Shown here: positions 44,278 to 55,055 of the stretch, piece by piece
Position numbering within the stretch: the first letter of the stretch is position 1
Layout: every line of letters starts with the position of its first letter
Origin: Ampelomyces quisqualis
Taxonomy: Eukaryota > Ascomycota > Dothideomycetes > Pleosporales > Phaeosphaeriaceae
Direction: 5' to 3'
DNA length: 64,000 nt
NCBI GenBank assembly: GCA_018398575.1
Contig: JAGTXZ010000019.1
Coordinates: 2,108,001-2,172,000 of the forward strand
The notes under the pieces: model-generated
The model's database searches: none
The model's input: the letters and a program-made list of their open reading frames with translations, nothing else
What the model was told of the DNA's origin: nothing
Translations under genes and position numbers: made by a program

Positions 44278-45696
44278 TCACACCTTGACCTTGAGCTTGT
44301 ATCCTTTTTTTGCCACTCGAGCAAGACATAGGATTCCGCATCCCAACAGCACGATGATCCCAGTGAATACCATCATCCAGACGTACGCATCCGTACCTTT
44401 CCGTCCCGTCCGCTGGCCCGCACGGATCAACACTCCTCCCACCGGACCGCCCACCAACGAAGCAAATCCCACAACACTGAACGCCATCCCGATCTTGATT
44501 CCAGTCTTGTGCGATTCGTCATTTAAGGAAGTAAGCCCGGCTTGGAGAAGCGACGAAACCCCGCCTGCGCAAAAGCCATAAGCGATAGACCATGGGGTCA
44601 TGCTGGTGCTGGTCTCCACGAGCGGCCAGCAAAGTAGTGTAGCGCTTGTAAGAAGTAGCGTCAGGATGTAAGTGTTTATTGTGCCGATGCAGTGATCAGC
44701 CAAGAGCGCTGGGACAATGCGACCTGGAATGCCCGCAGCGTTCAGCACGATGAGAATGATGAAGGACATCGATTTTGGGATCTGGAGCGCCGTAGCACCA
44801 AACTCACGGACGTAGAAGAAGGGAATCCAGAGTCCGAGAAAGGTGAAGAACATGGATGCGGTGTACAGAGCATAGCTCGGATCGGTAAAGGCGCGCCATT
44901 CAACAAAGGCCATCTTAGTGTTGCTGCCAGCTGTGCTGGTGCTGGCACTCGATGGTTTACGCTTTACTCCACTATGCGCAAGGAGCAGAATTGAAATCGA
45001 TAAGAACGAAACAACGCCTGAAATGATCCACAGTGTCTTCCCCACGCCCAGTGAGATAATCGTATACTTGGCGATAAGCGGGAAGAGGATACCACCAGTC
45101 GACGCACCGCAACCCGCAATTCCCAATGCAGTCATTCTGGATTTCGACCCTTCAAAATACTTGGCCGTGACCGTGACCGCAGGACAGAACATCAAGCCAT
45201 GCCCAATGCCCTGAAAGACACCATGGAATAGGAACGTCTTCCAATAACCCTTGGAGAATCCTGCGGCGATCAGTCCAACGATCTGGAAACAGCTCCCGGC
45301 GAACAGGCAGCGTTTGTAATAACCCCGATCAAGCGCCCAGCCGGAAAACGTGCCCAGCAAATATACGATGAAGATGTGTACGCTGCCGATCCAAGCGACG
45401 TTCGAGGGCGAAGACGAGAGCATTTCTTCATAGGGCAGTTGGAATATGCCGAAGGACTGAATGAGGCCGAAAGAGATCATCATTACGAGGTGGTTGACGA
45501 GGACTTGGATCCATGCTTGCGTTGGGGTTGCGGATTCGGGCGGTGTGGGAATGCTGCACTCGCCTAGGGAAAATGGAGGACGCTTGGGTGGTGATGCCTC
45601 GATGGTGACTGTTCTTTCGAGGATAATTCCGTGGTTCGAAGTTGGGGATCGTTGGGCGAGTTGAGCACGGAGGTAACGAATGCAGCGGAAAATCAT
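44278..45696 (-). CDS. MFS transporter, monocarboxylate-permease type
   Basis: A single exon encodes 472 aa. After a cytosolic N-terminus of about 60 residues, roughly twelve hydrophobic segments can be read in two groups of six, separated by a polar loop (AHSGVKRKPSSASTSTAGSN). Characteristic pieces are WIQVLVNHLVMMISFGLIQSFGIFQ in the first helix region (split here as read), GHGLMFCPAVTVTAKYFE, and GIAGCGASTGGILFP, which resemble the fungal MCH/monocarboxylate porter group. Substrate is unknown and fungal MCH proteins often do not carry monocarboxylates. It is at the plasma membrane or an organelle; no targeting signal decides. No introns occur, and the frame is clean. Confidence 0.9.
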   Translation of the reverse strand: MIFRCIRYLRAQLAQRSPTSNHGIILERTVTIEASPPKRPPFSLGECSIPTPPESATPTQAWIQVLVNHLVMMISFGLIQSFGIFQLPYEEMLSSSPSNVAWIGSVHIFIVYLLGTFSGWALDRGYYKRCLFAGSCFQIVGLIAAGFSKGYWKTFLFHGVFQGIGHGLMFCPAVTVTAKYFEGSKSRMTALGIAGCGASTGGILFPLIAKYTIISLGVGKTLWIISGVVSFLSISILLLAHSGVKRKPSSASTSTAGSNTKMAFVEWRAFTDPSYALYTASMFFTFLGLWIPFFYVREFGATALQIPKSMSFIILIVLNAAGIPGRIVPALLADHCIGTINTYILTLLLTSATLLCWPLVETSTSMTPWSIAYGFCAGGVSSLLQAGLTSLNDESHKTGIKIGMAFSVVGFASLVGGPVGGVLIRAGQRTGRKGTDAYVWMMVFTGIIVLLGCGILCLARVAKKGYKLKVKV

Positions 45697-47264
45697 GCTG
45701 AGGTTTGAGGCAACAAAGAGCGACTGAGGCCTGATAATGGCCAGTTCGTCTCGGGGTAGGCAGCATGATGCATCGCCCCAAAGATGTCTCTAGACCCTCC
45801 CAACCAACCCACAGTTCTTCATCATGACGATAATCGCCTCCAAAGCTTGGGTCACCCTCCTCTACAGTCTGATACGACACCACGGTCGTGCAGATGATTG
45901 GTCGAGTCCGAAGAATGTTGTGCAGATAAGCATGAATCTTCGGATTGCTAAGGTTGGCGCGTACCATGAACGAAGTCGCAACTGCTCGCTATTGAAGCGG
46001 GGTGCCGATTCTTTAGGCAAGGAGACGTACAACATACGTGACTTTAATCTTCCTGTCAAGGAAGATGAGTAACACTGACCTCGAGACACTTTGACGAGTG
46101 CGCACCTCCTTGACCCTATTTTCAGCCCCTTCAGTACAGCGTAACGTCTCCTCCGTACACACACACACCACCTTCACCATATATGCCCCTCATGCTCACT
46201 AGTTCTCTTGGAAAGTGACGTCTTCATCTTCGACAACGAAGCAACAATGGGATTGAGAGCTTACGGCCCACGCGCAGCCGGGACACGGTGAACCAAAATT
46301 CTCTGTTAGAGTGCACGACCGCACCACCGATAACCACAGGACGTTGGCAATGTGTCGTCAAACAGTCGTCACTTTCGGTTCGCGTCGACTTGCTACCTAA
46401 CCTTGAGTGGTACAGGCTAGCAAAAGTCGGTTCCCTATCCATGCCAGCCCAGGTCCAGAGCACCGGGATTTGCGCCCGCCAGTTCCCAGCGAGGAAGATG
46501 GCAGGTGAGATATTTTGTTGTTGCGCACTTTTATTGCTAGAAACCCAGACAGGGTCGAGGGAGACACCAATTCGAGGAGGAAAGAATTCTTGCCTCTTAA
46601 ATTCTGGGAGAAATGCCATTTAGGGTTCAACGTTGGCGAGGGCGCGCAATGATATACCATGTAGACGAAAACATATTTCTTTGGCGTCCTTTACCCTCTT
46701 GAAACTATTAGACACATTCATGTACTTATCATAGTCAGTGCGCCAAAGCCGCAGCTCACATGTTCAAGACCCCTTTCTCCAGAACGTGCAATCGTGCACA
46801 AATATCACTGATGTGACTGGTGCAAACTGGCGGTCGCGGTGCGCGCGAACAAGTCAACAGGAGCGAATTCGGGTGATGACGTGTCATGAAGAACGGCTTT
46901 GCTTACCGTTAATCATGACAGGAACGCGTCTACAGCACCAAGGCCAGCAATAATTCGCGATCGCGCAAGTACAAGTCTGGGACGATTCAGGTATCGTTGC
47001 GACGACCTGTAGCATGCTAACAAGACCTAATATGCTCCGCAGTAGACTGTAATTTCTTAGACAACATGGTTCTAAATCTTGAACATGGATAGACTGCACC
47101 AAAATTTTCCTAACATGTAGTCATCTGATACTGACATTTTCTTGGGCTTGGGGTCAGCGGGTAGCCTCATCTTGTTGACCATTGGCCTACAACGGCTTCG
47201 CACAGGCGGATGAGTTGGCATCGCTCACACTTTGGACATACTAGCAACGCAGCACCTCACATGA
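45697..47264. other. Intergenic, about 1.57 kb
   Basis: This is the promoter of the MFS gene and the 3' flank of UBA4. Opposed ORFs at 46224-46660 overlap each other and lack motifs. It is locally AT-richer. A short CA run (acacacacacacc) is near 46157. No gene is supported. Confidence 0.5.
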
Positions 47265-48909
47265 TCAATAGTCAGGGAAATCCGCATCTACGCTCTTCCG
47301 CCACGCTTCCAATCCACCGCGTATATCTCCGATAAATCTCTTCCCTTCATAATCCAGACCTAGCTGCTTCATCTTTTGCACCGATATCTGAGAGTCATTG
47401 CCTTTCCTACACACCACGAAAATCGGCTTCTCCGACCTTCTCAAAGCTTCAACCCACTTATTTCCATCTGTATCCATGTCATGATCCTGCTCACTCAAAC
47501 CAGGACTATGTATGTCGAACGTAGGTCGTGGCGTTGTTTGAATTGCCGAGAAAGGAACGTTGACCGAGCCATCGATATTCCCGAGTTCGAATTGGACTTG
47601 CTCTCGCGTGTCGATCAAGATATGGCTGTCTTTAGTTGATCTCGTTCCTGTGAAGGGATTGACACCCGATCGCAATTTTGCAAAGTTCTCGGGAGATATG
47701 CGCTCTTGTGGCGTAAGCGCATTGACTGGATCCACGCTTCCACAGAACTGGACATAGTCTAGACTACCCGAATCGAGCGCTTCAGCGGATATGCTGGATT
47801 GGGATGAACATGCAGCGCATTTGGGCTTCCTCGATCGGAGGCGTATGGAGCGGAACATGGGTTGAGAGTAAGCAGAGAAGATGAGCAAACTGGGCGGGTC
47901 GGGTGGTGCCGAAGAGGGCTGTTGTGCGATGAGCTTGATTGTCTCAAGTGCTTGGAGGACGCCCATCACGCCTACAACGGGTCCTAAAATCCCACCATCG
48001 CCACAGGACACGACTGATTCGGGAGGCGGTGGTCTTGGAAACACGCAGCGGTAGCAGGGACCGCCTTTGATGTTCCCTGGAGGTAGAGGCGGATTATTCA
48101 GGACCATGAGTTGGCCATCGATACGTAGTGCTGATGCGGAGACAAGGCGCTTGCCCAGTAGTACGCAAGTGTCGGAGATTAGATATCGAGATGCTGGTGT
48201 GTCGGTGCAATCTAAAACGAGGTCATAGTCGTTGAACGTGGATATGGCGGTTTCTGGCGTGAGTCGAGCTTTGTGCGGGATCAATTCGACACTAGGATTG
48301 AGCCTGCAAAGTTCAAATCAGTCACGAGAAGCTTCGGACAGTGACATAAACTCACGAGGTCAAAGCAATCATAGCACTCTCCACTTTTGTCATGCCCACT
48401 CTTGCAGTCGAGTGTAGAATCTGCCTGTGCAGATTCGACTCTTCAACTACATCACCATCAACCAGTCCAACAGTACCAACTCCTGCACCAACCAAGTATG
48501 CCGCAGCTGGACATCCCAAGCCACCGACTCCCACAATCAGGACTCGGGCTTTCTTCAAGCGAAGTTGGCCCTGTAGTCCGACCTCTGGCATTATCAATTG
48601 TCGCCCATATCTCTTATACTCATTCTTGTCGAGTGGCCATCTCTTCTCCCTTGCAGCACCGTCCGCGTCTTCCCTCGCCTTGTGCTCCTGCTCCAGCACG
48701 GCAAATACCTCTGACCTGAAGTCGTCTGGAACACCAAAATTCATATCATGATCAAGCGGATCATGTGACAGCGCTGGTCTCTGTCGCAGGACTTTTTCTT
48801 GTAGTTGCTGCGCGTGTTCGGCCTCCGTGAGCTGTTGGCGCAGCTCCTCAAGCGTGCTCTCGCATGACGCTATTTGCTGGTGCAATGCTTCAATGGCGGT
48901 TGTTGCCAT
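47265..48909 (-). CDS. UBA4: UBA4/MOCS3: adenylyltransferase and sulfurtransferase
   Basis: Uba4/MOCS3 adenylates and thiocarboxylates the C-terminus of Urm1 (and MoaD in molybdenum-cofactor makers), feeding tRNA 2-thiolation and protein urmylation. Exons 48909-48356 and 48303-47265 give 530 aa. A short coiled coil at residues 5-45 is followed by the E1-like domain: YGRQLIMPEVG, the ATP site GVGGLGCP at about 127-134, SNLHRQILH, and DLVLDCTDTPASRYL. Zinc-type pairs CYRC and CAAC and the SCGDGGILGP active-site loop are intact. The C-terminal rhodanese domain has VVCRKGNDSQ with its catalytic Cys, then GDIRGGLEAW. ATG 48909 matches the family; an in-frame ATG at 48999 would add 30 residues. Aspergillus cnxF is the counterpart. 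Confidence 0.95.
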
Positions 48910-50141
48910 TGGGATGGTGTTGTGGGAGTCGAATATATCTGTCCGAAGTGGGGTGCTGTCCGCTGAAGCAGAGCGGGGTAACCTAATGTGGAACAGCACG
49001 TACGCTACCGGTGCCTAGCGTTGTGCAGTTGTCCTCCAGCTGGGTAGCGAAGCATAACACTTACTTGCATCTTCACCAAATGAAGCCACCGAGTGCGAAA
49101 TACTCTGGAGCCTGACCCAAGTATTGTCTATCATCGTACTTGTTCATGAAACCACTGTCTGAGCTCTGCAACCGACTGCGTGGAAAGGTGGCTTACGAAT
49201 CTCCACCAAGGAACTTGTGTAAAAGTGACTCGAAAATTCGGGATAATGATTGGCCACAAACAACAGCTTTTGGGCGAAAATGGCCAACGCCACGAGGCGC
49301 TGTATCATTGCAGCTGTCATGTTTCAATACTCTCGGTCAGTAAAGACTTATCTTCGTCCCAAGGGCGGGCTCATTGATCTAGCTCTGGCTCCCCACGACA
49401 TCCAACGCTTAAGTTTTCAGGTTGCGATGCAATCAAGCCATGGCTTGCTAGAGTCACATCCTAATAGTTTGAGGCTCAGCTGTGGTCAGTCGGTCACCGA
49501 CAAACGACATGTGTTTCAGGCAGCATCTGCATTTTAATGTGTCCCAAGCACAGATCCCAACATGACATTTGGGAGATGAGCGGCATGTAGCTGCTGCGCT
49601 TAAGACCCTTGTAGATGCAGAACTGCTGGTACTGGATACATCATGCGAGTCCTGAATGCCATAGATGAACCTTGCCAAGGTGGTAAGTTCTCGGCGATGA
49701 AACCGCCTGCTCCCGGCATACCTATCTCTTGCACGAGATTCGCCCTGTGTGACGCATATCGCCCTCTCGTCATGCACAGCGCTCCACACGGAAGCGGGAG
49801 GCGCTCCACTTGATATCTCAAGGCATGTATCGGGCTGGGGAGGTGCACATCTCCCATAGGTTGGGGCCATCGGTCTGGAGGCAGTCTGGTGTCAGCTGCT
49901 ACCGCATTTGCTTGCATTAGTTGTTCTGCGTATGCTAGAATTGGGTCGTTATCAAACAAGGCCTATTCACGGCAGCTAGAGCTGTATTTTGGGCTGTCAG
50001 ATCAAAGTTCATCTCCTCTCCTGGCCGCTGCCCCGCCCGGACGTCTTCTCTCCCGAGTTCGATCTACCCCTCCACGACTCGCGCGCCGTTACAGCCTATG
50101 CTTATCCGCACCTGCCTGGTGCCCGTCTTCCAGCTTGCACC
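48910..50141. promoter_or_regulatory. Divergent upstream region between UBA4 and HET gene, about 1.23 kb
   Basis: Both flanking starts face outward. Minus ORFs around 49454-49959 overlap each other in different frames with occasional Cys clusters, but none is convincing. No specific regulatory motif was identified. Confidence 0.5.
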
Positions 50142-52450
50142 ATGGTCTCTGTGTGTGGGACATGCCACGGCTTACAGAAGCATCTTAAGAATTTAGATGC
50201 TGCTCAAGAGAAGGACAATGACACCTTACAATGGGCCGACACCACCCTGCCAAGCCTTCGAACCAGCGGAACCAACTGCCGGGCTTGCGCGTTGATGCTC
50301 AACGGTATTCTCCTGCATCACGAACGGCTTGCAAGCATCAGCGAAGACAGCGTACGCATCAAAGCGGAGACTTTTCCCTCGAGACCAGGTCGGATTTTCC
50401 AAGATCATCTTTCCATTGAGGTTCGATGGAAAGAGCAGGGCGCGCAACATGATGACTACCAAGACGACGACCACGAGCACGTTGGGTATCCAGACCTCAA
50501 ACTAGAGTTCTTCACAGATGGAGGTACGTAGCCTGTCTCTGATTGAGCCTCGACAGTTTCCTCTGCCGAAGCTTCCAGCGACCTAATGCGTCGCTACCTG
50601 ACAATCTCACTAACTTGGCAGTAACGCCGGTGCTGACGTGCGCAGATGGACAGTCCAATTTTTCCGCAATTGGTCGAGGAAGGCCAGTCTCTGATAGCCC
50701 ACTGCACGACTCCGGGCTATCAACCGTGCGGGGCATGATTAAAAACTGCCTATCAAGCCACTCGAGATGTCGCCAATCTAAGCCGACAACACTGCCAAAA
50801 CGTATTCTCGATTTGTTGCTTGGACCAGACTCCAAAAGTGTCGTACTGCATGAATCGCAATGGAACGAGGGTGAGCAGAGATACGAACATGGCGAATACG
50901 TTGCACTGTCTCACGTTTGGGGGATTGGAAAATTACCAAAAACCACCAAGGAGAACCTGCGATCCCATCTGAAAGGCATCGCATGGGCTACACTGCCAAG
51001 AGCATTTCAAGAAGCAGTGGCACTCACGCGAGCATTGGGAATCCGCTACTTGTGGATCGACTCATTGTGTCTTCTGCAAGATGACATCCAGGCAAAGCTG
51101 GAGGAGTCAGTCCGGATGGATGAGATCTTCGGAAACGCATTCTTGACCATCGCAGCAACTTCGGCTACTGATAGCGGCAGCCAGCCACTTTTTCCCGCTA
51201 AGACGCAGCCATTCAAGATTCAAGCTACAGACAACAAGGGGCAGCTATCAAAGGTATACGTGAGAGAACAGCCGAATCACTACAGCTTCAAGGCGCCGTT
51301 TGACGAAGGTTCCCACATGAACGAGTGGGAACTACCCTTCAACATGTCGAAGGATGCTAACTTGCATACACCACTTCTCAAGCGAGCTTGGGCCTACACC
51401 GAAAGACTGTTATCACCACGCGTAATACATTTCACCAAGTCCGAGATGATCATGGAATGTCGAGAAGGATACAATTGTGAATGTGGTAGGATTGACGACA
51501 CCACGTTTGACACACGGACAACAGATTCCATTAAGCAAGAGTTCGCCCGAGTCGTTAGCGAGGCGAATACACGACCCCAAACACATGGAAACAACAATCC
51601 GGTAGATCGCCGAATAGATGGCATGACCTCACAATTAGCAGGAACTTCTATTGCGAGTGGGCCTCTAGACTTGTTGTCTAAGCGAGACGACGCATTGCAG
51701 CTGTGGAGCTACATCATTACCGAGTTCACCGCACGGAACTTGACATACGACGAACGTCTGACTGCGATAGCTGGGATAGCGAAAGCGCTGCTTCCTGCGA
51801 TGCAATCTGGCTACATTGCCGGTCAATGGACCTTCAGTACATTGAGCCTGTTGTGGTATCCCAATGACAGCACAAGATGCAGGCGACCGAAACCCATGGA
51901 TGGCCAGAGCATACCCAGCTGGTCATGGGCGTCTTGTGAAGGCTCGCCTATCTTCTTCGACAATGCCTCCGCCATGGACCTTGCCTGCCGAGCTTCCTTT
52001 GGACCCAAGGGGAAGCGTGCGTCTGCGTGGTCACCTGTCCAAGGTGAGCCGCTCAACCTGTCGGCAGCTATGGCGACAGAGGTCACGTTCCACACTACAG
52101 GTTCCGACTCACAGCAGACTTACCTTCTCACCAAGAACCGCATTGCCGTGGAGTTCACGCCAGATATCGTACCTCTGCGAGGTGAAGATGCGCTACAGGA
52201 CGGCGAGACGGTGGTATGTGCTTTGATTAGTATGACCTATAGGTCTTCAATCACCGGCCTCGTGCTCAGATCTGCAAGCGACAACACTTATCGCCGAGTC
52301 GGTCGCTTCGAGTGCTATGAATGCAGCCCCGAAGAGAGTTGTGATGAGATGAGTGAGGACGCTGAAGCGTTGTTTGAACACTGGTTTCCCGAAATTCAGG
52401 ATATGACACAGCTCGATAACTCACCACAGCGACAGTTTACAGTGGTCTGA
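50142..52450 (+). CDS. HET-domain protein (heterokaryon-incompatibility type)
   Basis: Two exons (50142-50523 and 50622-52450) give 736 aa. Residues 1-30 hold a Cys-rich start (CGTCHGL). The HET domain begins near residue 220 with YVALSHVWG, continues LPRAFQEAVALTRALGIRYLWIDSLCLLQDD, and includes MDEIFGNAFLTIAATSA and RAWAYTERLLSPRVIHFT, all hallmarks. A long C-terminal region (QSIPSWSWASCEG) follows, as in other fungal HET proteins. HET domains trigger cell death when non-self is sensed; most genomic copies have no assigned partner. No NACHT, WD40 or other adjoining domain is encoded here. The start at 50142 follows an in-frame upstream stretch that looks like leader. Confidence 0.92.
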
Positions 52451-52917
52451 TCCAGAGTTCCCTTACCCCATTCAATTGTGTACGGTTTGGTTTCCCATGG
52501 CGTTGGGAAAGTCCTGTCTCATACAAAAGCGGCCAGGGCGACAGCATGAAGCTGATGCTTTCGGCAACATCTGTTCCGTACCCTTGAATTAAACGTCGGT
52601 GCCTCAGATCAGTAGCGTCATCTCAAGCGCGCTGTACGCCAAAGACCTGCATTGCAATGTGAACCTTCCAGGATCGGCCGCCAGGGAGCGAATGGCCCAC
52701 ATCGACTGTGCTGGTCAACTTTCACACCTCATTGACTTATGCGTGCCCCAAAATACTGGAATTTGGAAATTATAACCAAGCGTCGACAGGTTGAGAGGTC
52801 CTGCGATCTACCACGCAGTGTTGTATTGACCTTGCTTTCACCGCCAAGCTAGATTGGAATGCTTCCGACCAATGACACGTCAGCCGAAAACTAGCGTGCC
52901 GCACGAGAACCGCCCTC
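52451..52917. other. 3' flank of the HET gene
   Basis: No gene or motif was recognised in this 467-bp stretch before the decayed gene. Confidence 0.45.
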
Positions 52918-54100
52918 ATGTCTCGTAGAAAACCGCCCCGAAAACCTTCTGTCAACAGTCGGGCGACTCACGCAAAGCCGGAACGGTTACGAAAGAATAC
53001 GGCGTCACCGACCCCGCTCTCCGCGCCGAGGAAGGATCGCCCCAATAAGTGGGATCAAGCTAAGAAAGCTAAGGGAGAGGCTTCCGAGTATGATTGCACG
53101 CGATCATGCCTACTTATGAGAGTCTTACACTTTTATAGAATGAATTAAGCGGTTGAGGAGCCGAATGGGCCAACTCAAAGTCGAGGGAAAATCTCTAGAC
53201 GAGAACTGCCGAGAGTTGAACCTAGCTATCTCTAAGAATACATGCCGCCAGTTTGTCAAAGCCTTCCAGGCCATACTTCCACTCGAGCTTAGAGCTCTAG
53301 TATACGCATACGTCTGGAACAATACAGTTCTTGAGCGCGTCTTTTACGACGTCCGCGATGAAGCTCTCAAGTCGTCCCTAGAAGGTGAACACCCGACAAC
53401 TATCCCTGCCACCGCGTTCTATCATACGCTGTAGAATTTGCGATGCGCAGTGGGCCAGTGTGATTGCTTCCAGTGGTGGCTGTTGCCACTTTGGGTGCAG
53501 CAACAGTACGTCGGGACTGACATATCACCAAAGAAGCCGCCGCTGCCTACTATCGTGCTGGACTGCCCAATAGATTCCAGACACGGATTGGCGAGCTCAG
53601 CTACATGGTGTCCAGTAATCATTTCCACCTTGGCGTCTCATCTGACGACCACCTTTGTCGTCTCGAGCTCGACCTCATCAAGGCAGATTTCAGTCACAAC
53701 AAGGGCATTGAAGAAGCACTTGAAAATACGCATAAGTCTTGTATCCCAAGTCCGATGTCCCTTCAAGCTGCGCCTAAAGTAAGGTTTCAAACTCGTCATC
53801 CAGCATCGCTGGCGCATAAAGCTCCCCAAAGGATAGAATATCCTACACGTGATAAGTTGCGTCGTCACCGAGCTCCATGATGCTAGTACTATCATCCGTG
53901 TGTACGCATGGCACACCTTGTGTGACACGCCGTACAAAGCAAGCGATATCTCCGCCCTGCGGCGAGACTCAAATGTAGGAAGCCAAAATGGGCCGCGAGA
54001 TGATGACAAAGGAAAAGAAGAAGCTACTCTCTACAACCAACCTGGTGCTCACGTTTCCGCTGGGCTACGACGCGGGGAGCCCTGCAGACGTGCCTTGTAG
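52918..54100 (+). pseudogene. Decayed unknown gene with stops and frameshifts
   Basis: Protein-like segments follow one another on the plus strand but in changing frames. A basic Lys/Pro/Arg-rich start (PNKWDQAKKAKGEASE, 52918-53090) is followed by KVEGKSLDENCRELN and LPLELRALVYAYVWNNTVLE (53153-53431), ended by a TAG at 53432-53434. In the same frame after the stop comes WLLPLWVQQQYVGTD, then the reading shifts near 53520 to ITKEAAAAYYRAGLPNR and LCRLELDLIKADFSHNKG (to about 53740), and shifts again to PFKLRLK and FKLVIQHRWRIKL with more stops. Together these resemble a fungal F-box-like or LPxELR-containing hypothetical protein. The lesions cannot be removed by introns of normal size. Boundaries are approximate. 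Confidence 0.5.
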
Positions 54101-55055
54101 TTCGAGCGCCATTGTCGGATTTCTCGGAAGGAGATGGCGGGGCAGACTATTTGGAGTACGATCGTGATGGCGATAGAGACAGCCGGGGGATCGTTCCGCA
54201 TCGCGTCGTCGAGGACAGCAGCATCCATGACAGCAAGTAGACGTCGCAAGTACCTGCTCGCCAACACGTTCACCGACGGATCGAGCGTGGCAAGAAAGTT
54301 TTCGAGCCTTGCAAATGGTGCTACCATGTCTAGACAAGTCTGGTGATGCACACACCTCCATTTCCTACGAATTGCTGTCGGTCATGGCGCTTGCCCCATC
54401 CAGCCTCTATTAGGGAGACCAGGCAGCTCGATATTGCGCTAGCTCCTTCACTGTTTTCCTTCTCTGTATATAGACTAGCTTTCACATGGGTCGAACACAC
54501 CATGATGTTCTTAATTCAACCTGACCGCTTGACAATTGCAAGACATGGAAAATGTCTTGACAGCTTCGTCAGCCGAGATATTCCACCACCACCCCGTCCC
54601 CCCCAAAAAAAACTCAGACTCTAGTTGCTTTTACGTTGACGGCAACATGCATTCACGATAGAAGGACATGTTCTGAAGGACAAGTAAGAAACCTTATTAT
54701 TTCATGTGCTGAAATCGCCCCTGGCCTCGCGACCCAAAAAAAAAAGCAGCTTTCCCTGATTCCATCCAGCCCGAAATGCACTTCTCGCCAAAACACCTTG
54801 ATGCGACCCCCCCTAACAAACCTGCTCCCAATTCGTTTTTAACCTTCTCCAAGATCCCCAACGCCATGCTCTGTTGCAGACAAAAAAGAAAAGTATACAA
54901 GACATTATGAAACAAAAGAAAGGAAAAATTGGCAGGGCGACTTCCACTGTGTGGATGCGCGCCGACGCCGTACCAAAGTAGCGTACGTTTACAAAAGAAG
55001 GTATCCTTGCTTGTCCAAAATTACACCCCAACAGAAAATCAAACTCAACGAAGAG
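54101..55055. other. Intergenic, about 0.95 kb
   Basis: This is the 3' flank of the SLN1-type gene and DNA beyond the decayed gene, including C-runs and A-runs near 54586-54750. Nothing further is supported. Confidence 0.5.

Noticed and set aside
43911..44324. 137-codon minus ORF at the MFS gene end
   Set aside because: It starts inside the MFS coding sequence in another frame; its plausible tail has no supporting homology I recognise.
49454..49959. Overlapping minus ORFs of 119-138 codons between UBA4 and the HET gene
   Set aside because: Two frames overlap, neither joins into a spliced protein, and no known domain is seen.
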